A program made the translations under genes and the position numbers. Under the pieces are notes generated by a model. The model was not told where the DNA came from. It made no database searches and saw only the letters and a program-made list of their open reading frames with translations. Shown here in pieces: positions 18,220 through 27,093 of a DNA stretch of 64,000 nucleotides (its first letter is position 1; each line of letters starts with the position of its first letter). The stretch is from Hyphomonas chukchiensis (GTDB lineage: Bacteria; Pseudomonadota; Alphaproteobacteria; Caulobacterales; Hyphomonadaceae), in assembly GCF_000682695.1 (NCBI RefSeq), contig NZ_AWFG01000063.1, positions 160,057 to 224,056 on the forward strand, in the 5' to 3' direction.

Positions 18220-19630
18220 ATTTTTCACGATACTTCTGAACGACCCGAAGGGCGATAAGGTTGAAGAAGAGGGTAATCACGAACAGGACGAGCCCAAGGG
18301 CAAAGGCGGACAGCGTCTTCGGGCTGTCAAACTCTGTCTCGCCGGTCAGCAGTGAGACGATCTGGACTGTAATCGTCGTCAGGTCAGCGGTCGGGTCGGG
18401 CGAGATGCGCGCCCGCTGTCCCGCCGCCATCACCACAATCATGGTCTCACCGATTGCACGCGAGACAGCCAGCAGAAGGGACGCAATAATGCCCGGCAAA
18501 GCCGCCGGCAGGACGACATGCTTTACCGTCTCTGATTTCGTGGCGCCCATGGCGTACGCAGCATCGCGCAGCGTCTGCGGAACAGCATTGATCACATCGT
18601 CAGAGAGCGATGAAACAAAGGGGATGACCATGATGCCCATGACGAGCCCCGCCGCCAGCGCACTGGTAGGCTGTGCCGCCAGAAGCGGCTCTGCCGTAAT
18701 GCCGGCAGACATCAGTGTCATGTTGATCCAGACAGCGACCGCCCGGATCGCTGGCGCGACCACAAGCAGAGCGAAGAACCCGTATACAACCGTCGGGATA
18801 CCGGCGAGCACCTCAAGGACAGGCTTCACCCAGGCCCGAACGGTTGGCCCGGCATATTCTGAAAGGTAGATCGCCGCGAACAGGCCGACAGGCGCCGCGA
18901 TGAGCATGGCGATCAAGGCGATCATGAACGTGCCGTAGAACAGCGGCAGGGCGCCAAACTCTGCACTTGTCTGCGCGTTCCAGCGCGTGCCAAAAAGGAA
19001 GTCCCAGAACGGGATCTCCGAGAAGAAGCGCAAGCTTTCGTAAAGCAGCGAGGCCACAATGCCGACAGTTGTGGCGATAGCGATGGCGGCACACAGGAAC
19101 AGAAAGAGTTCTATACCGCCTTCCACCCGATTGCGTGCGCGGAAGCCGGGGGCCACCTTTCGGCGCGCCAGAAAAAAGCCGCACGCTGCGCTGGCAAGCG
19201 CCAGGGCGATGGCTGAAGCCTTCACCATGCCCTGCAATTCAAGGAATCGGTTGGCGATGGCCGAAAACACGCGGTCTGCGCCGCCATAGCCGTGGTCGAA
19301 TGCCGCGCGCGCGATTGAGTCGAGATAAACGTCCAACTCGACAGATGGCATGTTCTGGAAATTGGCTGGCAGCTCACCCGCAAGCAAAGACCGGACTATC
19401 CCGTCGCCCAGCATGGCATAGGCCAGCGCAACGACCAGCGCCGGGACGAAGGTCCACATCGCCACATAATAACCGTGATAATTGGGCCGGGAATGAACGC
19501 GGACAGAGCCCGCAGCGCCATTGAATCTTTCTGCCTGAACACGGCCGACGAAAAAGCCGCCCGATGCCAGCATTGCAAGCAGTGCAAGCAAAAGCCAACC
19601 CATTGGCAAGTGACCGAGCTGTTGAACCAT
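18212..19630 (-). CDS. pstC: Phosphate ABC transporter permease PstC (long form)
   Basis: A 472-residue permease, longer than the roughly 320-residue enteric protein because of about 150 extra N-terminal residues with two or three helices (GWLLLALLAMLASGGFFVG, then AMWTFVPALVVALAYAML). The core permease domain starts near FGALPLFYGTFMIALIAML and has the coupling loop ALGATKS-like AMGATKSETVKHVVLP. ATG 19630 precedes the first membrane helix; the ORF extends to 19732 without support. First gene of the pst operon: no pstS or phoR lies upstream, hslV being divergent at 19763. Confidence 0.92.
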   Translation of the reverse strand: MVQQLGHLPMGWLLLALLAMLASGGFFVGRVQAERFNGAAGSVRVHSRPNYHGYYVAMWTFVPALVVALAYAMLGDGIVRSLLAGELPANFQNMPSVELDVYLDSIARAAFDHGYGGADRVFSAIANRFLELQGMVKASAIALALASAACGFFLARRKVAPGFRARNRVEGGIELFLFLCAAIAIATTVGIVASLLYESLRFFSEIPFWDFLFGTRWNAQTSAEFGALPLFYGTFMIALIAMLIAAPVGLFAAIYLSEYAGPTVRAWVKPVLEVLAGIPTVVYGFFALLVVAPAIRAVAVWINMTLMSAGITAEPLLAAQPTSALAAGLVMGIMVIPFVSSLSDDVINAVPQTLRDAAYAMGATKSETVKHVVLPAALPGIIASLLLAVSRAIGETMIVVMAAGQRARISPDPTADLTTITVQIVSLLTGETEFDSPKTLSAFALGLVLFVITLFFNLIALRVVQKYREKYD

Positions 19631-19687
19631 CGAGTCCGGATTCCCCGTTGATATGGCTTCCCTTAATGCTGCTCCGCGACAGTTATG

Positions 19688-19717
19688 TGACAATTGTGAC
19701 AGGCATGACAGATGACC
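19688..19717. promoter_or_regulatory. TGTCA direct repeats upstream of pstC (possible PhoB-related site)
   Basis: On the pstC-coding strand, three TGTCA(T/C) units begin exactly 9 bp apart, with a fourth GGTCA nearby, 58-87 nt upstream of the pstC start. The CTGTCAT core is that of the Pho box, but classical Pho boxes repeat every 11 bp. It may therefore be a variant PhoB site or an operator for another regulator; the hslV promoter shares the region. Confidence 0.35.
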
Positions 19718-19762
19718 GCACATCTCTTGCACCTACCGGCCTGATCGGCCACATCTGGGACC

Positions 19763-20320
19763 ATGAAACAGCGCACTGAATCTGAAGCGATATGGCATGG
19801 GACAACGATCCTCGCCGTTCGAAAATCCGGCAAGCTCGCCATGCTGAGCGACGGACAAGTCTCAATGGGTCAAACCATTATGAAGGGAAATGCACGTAAA
19901 GTGAGACGCATCGCAGGCGGCGACATTCTCGCCGGCTTTGCGGGCGCCACGGCAGATGCCTTCACGCTTTTCGAAAGGCTTGAGGCGAAGCTGGAACGCC
20001 ACCCTGGCCAACTCCAAAGGGCGGCCGTCGAACTTGCGAAGGACTGGCGAACCGAAAAATACCTACAAAAACTTGAAGCCCTGCTGATCGTGGCCGACAA
20101 GGAGGTCACGCTCGTGATCACCGGAGCTGGCGATGTGCTCGAGCCCGAGCATAATGTCGTCGCCGTCGGGTCCGGGGGGAATTATGCATTGGCCGCCGCG
20201 CGCGGCCTGTATGATTATGAAGAGGATGCCGAAGTCATCGGTCGCAAGGCCATGCAGATCGCCGCTGATATTTGCGTCTACACAAACGCCAATTTCACGC
20301 TCGAAACGCTCGACCTTTAA
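19763..20320 (+). CDS. hslV: ATP-dependent protease subunit HslV (ClpQ)
   Basis: Proteasome-beta-like peptidase of 185 residues forming the inner chamber of the HslUV protease. The motif [10 protein letters not shown] places the catalytic Thr at residue 14, behind a short propeptide typical of alphaproteobacterial HslV rather than directly after Met. [17 protein letters not shown] and [19 protein letters not shown] are further family motifs. The partner hslU follows on the same strand. Confidence 0.95.
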   Translation: MKQRTESEAIWHGTTILAVRKSGKLAMLSDGQVSMGQTIMKGNARKVRRIAGGDILAGFAGATADAFTLFERLEAKLERHPGQLQRAAVELAKDWRTEKYLQKLEALLIVADKEVTLVITGAGDVLEPEHNVVAVGSGGNYALAAARGLYDYEEDAEVIGRKAMQIAADICVYTNANFTLETLDL

Positions 20321-20351
20321 TCGCCTTCCCTTCTCGTCTGATGCAGGCCTG

Positions 20352-21686
20352 ATGGCAAAGCAGTTCCGGAATCTCCAAATGCAAAACCTGACACCTCGTG
20401 AAATCGTTGCCGAGCTTGACCGGCACATTGTTGGCCAGACTGGCGCCAAACGCGCCGTGGCGATTGCCCTGCGCAACCGCTGGCGCCGCAAGCAGGCGCC
20501 TGAAGCGCTGCGAAACGAGATCACACCCAAGAATATCCTGATGATTGGTCCCACCGGCGTGGGCAAGACTGAAGTCTCACGTCGCCTGGCCAAGCTGGCC
20601 AATGCCCCATTCCTGAAGGTCGAAGCGACCAAGTTCACCGAAGTCGGTTATGTCGGGCGGGATGTCGAACAGATCATACGCGACCTAGTCGAGGCCTCCA
20701 TCGGCATGATTCGCGAACAGAAACGGGCTGGCGTTGCGCAACAGGCCAAAGATGCCGCGGAGGAACGGCTTCTGGACGCCCTTGTGGGCGCCGAATCCCA
20801 GGCGTCCACGCGCGAAGCCTTCCGTCGCAAGCTGCGGGCTGGTGAACTCGACGACAAGCCAGTGGACATCGACTTCACCGATTCCGGCAACGCCATGCAG
20901 ATGCTGGATATTCCGGGGCAAGGCGGCTCCATGGGCATGATCAACCTGTCGGACATGCTGGGCAAGGCCATGGGTGGCGGCCGGACCAAGCGCGTTCGCA
21001 CGACCGTGAAGGAGGCCCACCAGCCCCTTCTGGAGGAAGAAGCCGACCGTTTGCTCGACGAAGACGCCATCATCCGCGAGGCTGTGAAAGCCGTTGAAGA
21101 AGATGGCATCGTTTTCCTCGATGAAATTGACAAGGTGGCTGCCCGCAAGGACCGGGGCGGCGCCGACGTTAGCCGTGAAGGCGTCCAACGCGACCTCCTT
21201 CCGCTGATCGAAGGCACGACCGTCTCCACCAAGCGTGGCGCAGTGAAGACAGACCATATCCTTTTCATTGCGTCGGGGGCTTTCCATGTCTCCAAGCCAT
21301 CAGACCTGCTGCCGGAATTGCAGGGCCGTCTGCCCATTCGCGTGGAACTGGAACCGCTCTCCCGCAACGACCTGCGGCGCATCCTGGTCGAGCCCGAGGC
21401 GAGCCTTGTGCGCCAGTATGAAGCGCTCATGGCAGCGGAGAATGTGACTCTTGTTTTTGAGGACGCCGCGATTGACCGTCTTGCGGATCTGGCGGAGGCC
21501 GTGAACAGCACGGTTGAGAATATCGGTGCCCGACGCCTGCAGACAGTGCTGGAGCGGCTTCTTGATGAGATCAGTTTCGACGCACCTGACAAGTCCGGCG
21601 AAACCATCACGATCACGGCGGACTATGTGAACGAACGCGTCGCCAGCCTCGCAGGCAATGCTGACCTCTCCAAGTTCATTCTGTAA
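20352..21686 (+). CDS. hslU: ATPase subunit HslU (ClpY)
   Basis: AAA+ unfoldase of the HslUV protease, 444 residues. N-terminal [16 protein letters not shown], Walker [16 protein letters not shown], pore motif GYVGRDVE, an inserted I-domain (about residues 100-220), Walker [11 protein letters not shown], sensor IASGAFH and C-terminal LSKFIL, whose tail activates HslV. ATG 20352 is given; an ATG at 20379 would start closer to the family consensus and is equally likely. Gap to hslV is 31-58 bp. Confidence 0.95.
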   Translation: MAKQFRNLQMQNLTPREIVAELDRHIVGQTGAKRAVAIALRNRWRRKQAPEALRNEITPKNILMIGPTGVGKTEVSRRLAKLANAPFLKVEATKFTEVGYVGRDVEQIIRDLVEASIGMIREQKRAGVAQQAKDAAEERLLDALVGAESQASTREAFRRKLRAGELDDKPVDIDFTDSGNAMQMLDIPGQGGSMGMINLSDMLGKAMGGGRTKRVRTTVKEAHQPLLEEEADRLLDEDAIIREAVKAVEEDGIVFLDEIDKVAARKDRGGADVSREGVQRDLLPLIEGTTVSTKRGAVKTDHILFIASGAFHVSKPSDLLPELQGRLPIRVELEPLSRNDLRRILVEPEASLVRQYEALMAAENVTLVFEDAAIDRLADLAEAVNSTVENIGARRLQTVLERLLDEISFDAPDKSGETITITADYVNERVASLAGNADLSKFIL

Positions 21687-21695
21687 AAGAGGCGA

Positions 21696-22034
21696 TCAGC
21701 TCGTGCTGGCCCGCCGCACAGGCAAATGCTTCTTGCCCCAGTCGCGCAATGTCATCAGCGCCGGGGCAAGCTCCTGCCCCTTCTCGGTGAGAATATAGTC
21801 GTAACGCTTGGGCGCCTCTGAATACGGATTGCGAACAAGAATGCCCGCTTCCACAAGGCGCTTCAGCCGGTCGGCCAATATATGCCGGGTCATCCCGCTT
21901 GATTCCGCAAACTGTTCGAACCGCGAGAGGCCAAGGAGGCAGTCCCTCAAAATGAGAAGCGTCCAACGGTCGCCCAGCACCGATAGAGTCCGTGCGACCG
22001 GGCACCAGTTATCAGAGAGCTCAGACCATTTCAT
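21696..22034 (-). CDS. HxlR-family transcriptional regulator
   Basis: A 112-residue winged-helix regulator. The N-terminal pattern WCPVARTLSVLGDRWTLLILRD, with the single conserved Cys, is the HxlR signature (some members sense thiol or aldehyde stress), followed by LADRLKRLVEAGIL and YDYILTEKGQEL. Convergent with hslU and 99 bp downstream of the PfkB kinase stop on the same strand. Target genes cannot be told from context. Confidence 0.88.
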   Translation of the reverse strand: MKWSELSDNWCPVARTLSVLGDRWTLLILRDCLLGLSRFEQFAESSGMTRHILADRLKRLVEAGILVRNPYSEAPKRYDYILTEKGQELAPALMTLRDWGKKHLPVRRASTS

Positions 22035-22133
22035 GCGGGATACCCCGTGCCGTTTCCTAGCAAGTTCCGAAACAGCACTATAAGCTGATTCGTTATGGCT
22101 GGGCTTCGGGATGTAACGGGCTCTCGTTTCGAC

Positions 22134-23132
22134 CTAAAGCTTGATACCTGCTGCTTCAGCGAGACCCGCAAGCGGAACTTCCGGGCGCGGGCCGAAGTGG
22201 CTGATGACTTCAGCGGCAGCTATGTGGCCAAGCCTTGCGCACGTCGCCAAGGGCAGGCCTCGGGCATAGCCGAACAGGAACCCCGCCGCGTACTGGTCAC
22301 CGGCCCCTGTTGTATCGACCACTTTCGCGACAGGTTCAGCTGCAACCGCGAGCGGCTCGCCTTCACCGATCACAACGGAGCCTTTTTCGCTGCGCGTCAC
22401 GGCGGCGATCGCCGTATCCGCTTGAAGTCGCGCAATCGCCTCATCGAAGTCGCGCGTCTGGTAAAGCGACAGAAGCTCTTCCTCATTGGCGAAGAGGATG
22501 TCGACATGTCCCTGGACCAGATGCAGGAAGCTTTCGCGATGGCGGTCAACGCAAAAGCTGTCTGAAAGCGTCAGGGCGACGAGGCGGCCCGCGGACTTGG
22601 CGATTTCGGACGCATGGATGAAGGCCGCCTTGGCATCGTCCTTATCGAACAGATAGCCTTCGAGATAGAGAATGCGGCCCTGGCGAACAACCTCTTCATC
22701 GACATCCTCTTTGGAGAAGAGAACCGAAGCGCCAAGGAATGTGTTCATGCTGCGCGCGCCGTCTTCGGTGACGAAGATGATACACCGAGCCGTTGCCGGG
22801 CCGCTCTCGAGGGGATGTGTGGCAAAAGGCACGCCCGTCCGGGTCATTTCTTCGCGGAACTGCCGGCCCAGATCATCATTGGCTGTCTTGCCGATATAGG
22901 CAGCGCTGCCGCCGAAGCTTGATACGCCCGCTATCGTGTTCGCGCCGCTACCACCTGACGTGATGATCGGGTTCCTCGCTTGTACCGTAAGTTCCTCTGC
23001 GCGAGGCTCCTCGATCAGCGTCATGGCATCTTTCTGGATGCCCCAGGATTCCAAGAACGCGTCATCTGCGCTGGAAAGGACATCAACGATCGCATTGCCG
23101 AGACCGACAACATCAAAACGGGTGGAAGTCAT
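22134..23132 (-). CDS. PfkB-family carbohydrate/nucleoside kinase (adenosine kinase-like)
   Basis: Ribokinase-fold kinase of 332 residues from ATG 23132. Features: N-terminal FDVVGLGNAIVDVL, the double-glycine motif SGGSGANT, lid region GKTANDDLGRQF, and the anion-hole/catalytic signature DTTGAGDQYAAGFLFG with the catalytic Asp. Alphaproteobacterial proteins of this type are usually annotated adenosine kinase, which would salvage adenosine to AMP; other sugar substrates are possible. The longer ORF from 23189 adds unsupported residues. Confidence 0.85.
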   Translation of the reverse strand: MTSTRFDVVGLGNAIVDVLSSADDAFLESWGIQKDAMTLIEEPRAEELTVQARNPIITSGGSGANTIAGVSSFGGSAAYIGKTANDDLGRQFREEMTRTGVPFATHPLESGPATARCIIFVTEDGARSMNTFLGASVLFSKEDVDEEVVRQGRILYLEGYLFDKDDAKAAFIHASEIAKSAGRLVALTLSDSFCVDRHRESFLHLVQGHVDILFANEEELLSLYQTRDFDEAIARLQADTAIAAVTRSEKGSVVIGEGEPLAVAAEPVAKVVDTTGAGDQYAAGFLFGYARGLPLATCARLGHIAAAEVISHFGPRPEVPLAGLAEAAGIKL

Positions 23133-23215
23133 ATGTACATAGCCTTGAAAACCAGTCCGCCGATTGCCAGACATGCGCGCTGGACGCAACTGCGCGCCAT
23201 GCTAAACCGCTCGCC

Positions 23216-24094
23216 ATGAAAATCGCTTACATTGCCTCGCAGGTCACCCTTCCAGACTCGCCCGTTCGTCGTACTGATGCGTTCGAGCATGACTACATGA
23301 TGCGTTCGCTCGTGCCGGCTTTCGCCGAAAAGGGCATGTCCGTTGTCGATGTCGCCTGGGACGATCCGGAAGCCGACTGGGGGTCTTTCGGCGCTGCCAT
23401 CATCGGCACGACGTGGGACTATTGGGACCGGATCGATGCGTTCCTCGACACCCTCGAGGCCATTGGAAAGCGCACACGCCTGTTCAACTCGGCAGACATG
23501 GTGCGCTGGAACAGCCGCAAGACCTATCTGAAGGACCTCGAATCGAAAGGCGCGCGCCTTATCCCCACCCTCTGGATGGAGAGGGTAACGCCTGAAGCTG
23601 CGTCCAGTGCGTTTGACGCGCTTGGCAGTGACGACCTCGTCTTCAAGCGCCAGATCGGCGCCGGGGCCCGGGACCAGTTCCGGCTGAAGCGCGGCGAGGC
23701 AATTCCGGCGGTTTCACACCCGATGATGGTCCAGCCTTTCCTGAACATGATCCAGGTCGAAGGCGAGATCAGCTTCATCTTCATCGACGGTGATTTCAGT
23801 CATGCACTCATCAAGCGTGCGGCCAATGGTGACTACAGGATCCAATCCGAATACGGCGGCCGGGAAGAACCGATTGTCCCATCCCTGCAGGACCTGGCGG
23901 CCGCACAGGCCATAATGGGCACGCTTGACCAGGCGCCCCTCTACGGCCGTGTCGATATGCTGCGCGCGGAAGATGGCCAACTGCTTCTCATGGAGCTGGA
24001 ACTGATCGAGCCCTATCTCTACCCCATTGAAGGCCCTGAACTCGGCAAGCGAATGGCGGCGGCGGTTGCACGGCAACTGCAAATCGCCTCATAA
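23216..24094 (+). CDS. ATP-grasp enzyme (DcsG/RimK-like), substrate unknown
   Basis: A 292-residue protein with an ATP-grasp architecture: N-terminal pre-ATP-grasp segment with GTTWDYWDR, ATP-binding LVFKRQIGAGARDQF, MVQPFLNMIQVEGEISFIFIDG, and metal-binding MELELIEPYLYP (E-x-E...). The layout resembles the ATP-grasp proteins related to DcsG of D-cycloserine biosynthesis, but the same family is scattered in bacteria without that pathway and no dcs partner genes are here. It probably forms a peptide-like or amide bond on a small acid (inference). Confidence 0.75.
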   Translation: MKIAYIASQVTLPDSPVRRTDAFEHDYMMRSLVPAFAEKGMSVVDVAWDDPEADWGSFGAAIIGTTWDYWDRIDAFLDTLEAIGKRTRLFNSADMVRWNSRKTYLKDLESKGARLIPTLWMERVTPEAASSAFDALGSDDLVFKRQIGAGARDQFRLKRGEAIPAVSHPMMVQPFLNMIQVEGEISFIFIDGDFSHALIKRAANGDYRIQSEYGGREEPIVPSLQDLAAAQAIMGTLDQAPLYGRVDMLRAEDGQLLLMELELIEPYLYPIEGPELGKRMAAAVARQLQIAS

Positions 24095-24172
24095 GATCCA
24101 AGTGATGTGCTGTGCCCGATGATAAGGGCACGCCGCGCAGCGTGCAATTTTGCGCCGGGGACACAATGAGCC

Positions 24173-24790
24173 ATGATCAGATTTGCCTTGTCAGCAACAG
24201 CCGCATCGCTTCTCGCCGGCACATGTTCAGCTCAGATCGAAAGTGAGGACGGCCTCTATCTGGGATTTCGCGGCTATGGCGCAATCAGCGATCAGAACAA
24301 TCTCATCTTCGCCGCCAGTCGCGAATTTGGTGCCTCGGTCGGATACCGGTTTTCCGACGTCTGGCGTGTGGAGACTGAATACTCGCGCCGATGGGCCAAG
24401 ATACAGGGCCTGAACGGGGCCAAAACGGTCCGGGGAGACTTTGATGCCCACACGCTCGGCCTGCATCTGTTTCGTGACTTTCGGCCTGGCAAGAAGCTCA
24501 GGCCCTTTGTCGGCGTCGGGGTTGGTGGCGGTATTCTCGACTTCGACTTCAAAGGTCCTGCCGATATCAATCCCGACTTCATCGTCGTCGGAAACGACAC
24601 GAACATCAGCACCTACGGCAACGTCTTCCTAGGCTCGACCTACCACATCAATTCACAACTGCGGTTCGGAGGCGGTTTCGAGTATTTTTCGTTTACCGAC
24701 CAGGCCGTGGAATCCAATATTGGCGACATCGACGGAATCAATCGGAGCTACAATTTCTTCGTGTCGTTACGCTGGCGCCCGGACTTCTAA
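24173..24790 (+). CDS. Outer-membrane beta-barrel protein (OmpA/OmpW-like porin fold)
   Basis: A 205-residue exported protein. It has a signal peptide ending near LLAGTCSAQ, followed by alternating aromatic/hydrophobic strands (DGLYLGFRGYGAI, SVGYRFSDVWRVETEYS, LRPFVGVGVGGGI, LRFGGGFEYFSF) and a C-terminal strand ending in Phe (FFVSLRWRPDF), the usual outer-membrane assembly signal. About eight strands fit the length. Function beyond an outer-membrane barrel is unknown. Confidence 0.8.
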   Translation: MIRFALSATAASLLAGTCSAQIESEDGLYLGFRGYGAISDQNNLIFAASREFGASVGYRFSDVWRVETEYSRRWAKIQGLNGAKTVRGDFDAHTLGLHLFRDFRPGKKLRPFVGVGVGGGILDFDFKGPADINPDFIVVGNDTNISTYGNVFLGSTYHINSQLRFGGGFEYFSFTDQAVESNIGDIDGINRSYNFFVSLRWRPDF

Positions 24791-24799
24791 TACAGGCCC

Positions 24800-25573
24800 C
24801 TACTTCCCGAAGCCGTAGACGAGCGCCACTTTCAAGGCCGTGTCGGTATCCTCAAATCCATCAGCCGGATTCGTGTCGTAACGCACATTGAAGGACATGC
24901 GCGCGGAGAAGGATTTGGAAACCGAAGCCGTCAGTGCAATGCTGTTCTCGATCTGGGTAGAGGTCTCGCCGTACAAGATGTCAGTCTCGTCTGCGAGTTT
25001 CACATTTTCGTTGAACTGGTAGCCGAATTCGGAGCGCGCCACAGCGCCCACGGACGTAACGGTTTCTGCTGGCGTAACGCTGATCGCCCCGGTTGAGTCC
25101 GTCACAACAGTGCGCTTGATCTCGTCAATCTTGACACCCGGACCCCCGCGCACGGTCCAGCTTCTCTTCTCACCGTCCAGAATGTGGTAGCCAAGACCGC
25201 CACCAACGAAGGTGCGGCTATCGAAGCCGGTGAACTGATCGACTTCATAAGAGGCGCGACCGAAGCTGAACAGTTTTTCGTTAAGCAGACGATCGACATC
25301 GCCTGAGAAGAAGTAACGATTGCGGCTTTCGACGCCATCCTGCTCGCCATATTCACCGTCCGCGACCAGTTCGACCTTCCACAAACCTGCCTTGCGCGCG
25401 ACATCAATACCCAGGCCCAGGTCGGTCGTTTCCGTATTGCCGGTCGTATAGCCCGCATTGAAGGCACCCTCCCCACTCCAGCCATCTTTTTCCTGTGCGT
25501 GAGCCGGCGCAACGGCCACGAGGGCAGCGCCGACAGAAGCAAGGATGAATGAGGACTGTTTCAGTGGACGCAT
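24800..25573 (-). CDS. DUF481 (YdiY-like) outer-membrane protein
   Basis: A 257-residue protein with a signal peptide (ASVGAALVAVAPAHAQ) and an outer-membrane barrel: GEGAFNAGYTTGNTETTDLGL is the typical DUF481 start (a glycine-rich strand with TGNT), and the chain ends in a beta strand (ALKVALVYGFGK). The family includes E. coli YdiY, an acid-inducible putative porin-like protein. ATG 25573 begins a proper signal peptide; the GTG at 25633 adds 20 residues before it. Convergent with the preceding barrel gene, 9 bp apart. Confidence 0.85.
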   Translation of the reverse strand: MRPLKQSSFILASVGAALVAVAPAHAQEKDGWSGEGAFNAGYTTGNTETTDLGLGIDVARKAGLWKVELVADGEYGEQDGVESRNRYFFSGDVDRLLNEKLFSFGRASYEVDQFTGFDSRTFVGGGLGYHILDGEKRSWTVRGGPGVKIDEIKRTVVTDSTGAISVTPAETVTSVGAVARSEFGYQFNENVKLADETDILYGETSTQIENSIALTASVSKSFSARMSFNVRYDTNPADGFEDTDTALKVALVYGFGK

Positions 25574-25705
25574 TGCGAGGACTCCTGGATTGATCGGATC
25601 AGTTCTGGCGGCAAATTCAGACCATCGACTCACGGAACAATGGCCACTTCATGGCGCGTATACCTTCAGAATAATCTGCGACAACCCTGCCTAAACAGGC
25701 GGCAT

Positions 25706-26431
25706 TTAACGACGCGGACCAAGGCGGGAGACAGTCGCAGGGTCGGGCGTTTTGGGCTTGTGCCGACACAGATCCGCAATCGCGCAGTGCCAGCATTCTG
25801 GCGTTTGCGCCTTGCAGACATATCGCCCGTGCAGAATGAGCCAGTGATGGGCTCCGTGCTTGTACTCATCCGGTGTGGCGCGTTCCAGGCCGGCCTCCAC
25901 CTGCTCAGGCGTCTTGCCGGGCGCGAGACCCGTTCTGTTGGCCACACGAAAGACATGCGTATCCACGGCAATCGTCGGCACGCCAAAGGCCTCGTTCAAG
26001 ACCACATTGGCCGTCTTGCGCCCCACCCCCGGCAAGCGCTCCAGCTCATCGCGCGTATCGGGCACTACACCGCCATATCCATCCAGCAGCATCTGGCTCA
26101 GCGCGATGACATTCTTGGCTTTGTTGCGCCAAAGCCCGATGGTACGAATATATTCCGCCACACCCTCTTCGCCCAGAGCCAGCATCTTTTCGGGCGTATC
26201 GGCCACAGCGAAAAGCTTGGCTGTGGCCTTGTTTACGCCGACATCGGTCGCCTGTGCAGACAGAGCGACGGCGACAACCAGTGTATAGGGGCTTGTGAAG
26301 TTCAGTTCCGTGCGCGGTTCCGGCCGGTCTTCAGCGAGCGCCGCATACAGTGCATGCGCCTTTTCCCGTCCGAACGTACGGGGAGCCCGCTTTTTCCGGG
26401 GCTTGGGCTTTGAGGGTGCGTCATTTGGCAT
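25706..26431 (-). CDS. nth: Endonuclease III
   Basis: Base-excision repair DNA glycosylase/AP lyase, 241 residues. The helix-hairpin-helix LPGVGRKTANVVLNEAFG carries the catalytic Lys, VDTHVFRVANR the catalytic Asp, and the C-terminal CKAQTPECWHCAIADLC is the C-x6-C-x2-C-x5-C iron-sulfur cluster. A basic N-terminal tail (KPKPRKKRAPR) is present. ATG 26431 was preferred over the ORF start at 26452. Confidence 0.96.
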   Translation of the reverse strand: MPNDAPSKPKPRKKRAPRTFGREKAHALYAALAEDRPEPRTELNFTSPYTLVVAVALSAQATDVGVNKATAKLFAVADTPEKMLALGEEGVAEYIRTIGLWRNKAKNVIALSQMLLDGYGGVVPDTRDELERLPGVGRKTANVVLNEAFGVPTIAVDTHVFRVANRTGLAPGKTPEQVEAGLERATPDEYKHGAHHWLILHGRYVCKAQTPECWHCAIADLCRHKPKTPDPATVSRLGPRR

Positions 26432-26487
26432 GCAGGACTGTCTAAGTCGCACTTTGCAGCATGCAAGGCCGTGCTAGATATTCCTGC

Positions 26488-26976
26488 ATGAGCGAGATCG
26501 AAGAAGTCGTTTATCTGGATGCGGTCCTGACCCCGAACCGGTCACTCAGCCCGCGCGGCTTTGCCATCATCATGAGTGTCGTCGGCGTGGCGAGTTTCAT
26601 CAGCGGCATGGCTTTTCTCTCGATGGGCGCCTTCCCCGTCGTTGGATTCTTCGGGCTGGATGCCCTGGCGATCTATCTGGCCTTTCGATGGTCCTTCCGG
26701 CGTCAGCGTGAAGAGACCCGCATAACGATTACCGCGAAGTCGGTGCGTCTGTTTCATCGCAAGGCCGACGGCTCCGAGAGACACGTTGAGCTGCCTTCAG
26801 CCTTTGCCAGGGTTGAGTTGGATGAGCCGGTCGAATCGACCAGCTGGCTGCGAATCGAGCACGGGCGGACAGCCTATGTGATCGGTCGCTTCCTGACGCT
26901 GCCGGAGCGCAAATCGCTATTGCTCGCTGTCCGGGCAGCGCTTATCCGCGCCCGTAGTGAACGGTATCTGGCCTGA
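26488..26976 (+). CDS. DUF2244 membrane protein
   Basis: A 162-residue inner-membrane protein with LTPNRSLSPRGFAIIMS at the N-terminus, the DUF2244 signature. Two adjacent membrane helices (VVGVASFISGMAFLSMGAFP and VGFFGLDALAIYLAFRWSF) are followed by a soluble beta-rich domain. Function is unknown. In many alphaproteobacteria it neighbours nth, as here, divergently. ATG 26488 was chosen because the upstream start at 26461 overlaps the nth promoter. Confidence 0.85.
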   Translation: MSEIEEVVYLDAVLTPNRSLSPRGFAIIMSVVGVASFISGMAFLSMGAFPVVGFFGLDALAIYLAFRWSFRRQREETRITITAKSVRLFHRKADGSERHVELPSAFARVELDEPVESTSWLRIEHGRTAYVIGRFLTLPERKSLLLAVRAALIRARSERYLA

Positions 26977-26997
26977 ATTCGGGTTACCAAAAATAAA

Positions 26998-27011
26998 TGA
27001 CGCCTGCGTCA
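26998..27011. promoter_or_regulatory. Palindrome TGACGCCTGCGTCA upstream of CYP153
   Basis: Symmetric 14-bp site (16 bp with flanking A/T), 83-96 nt before the CYP153 ATG. Nearly the same palindrome occurs at 44467 and 54386, also in promoter regions. It is followed by a T-run, so a weak terminator for the DUF2244 gene is the alternative reading. Confidence 0.45.
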
Positions 27012-27093
27012 TGGTTTTTTTATCCGGGGTATGTTAAATTCTTCCAGACATCAAAACTGGCATCCGGTTGAAGGATGCTCCGGAGGAAAAGAA

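Noticed and set aside
26994..27020. Palindrome at 26998 as a Rho-independent terminator of the DUF2244 gene
   Set aside because: A T-run follows, but the stem is short and the same core recurs in two divergent promoter regions where no terminator is expected. Kept as a possible operator with the doubt stated.
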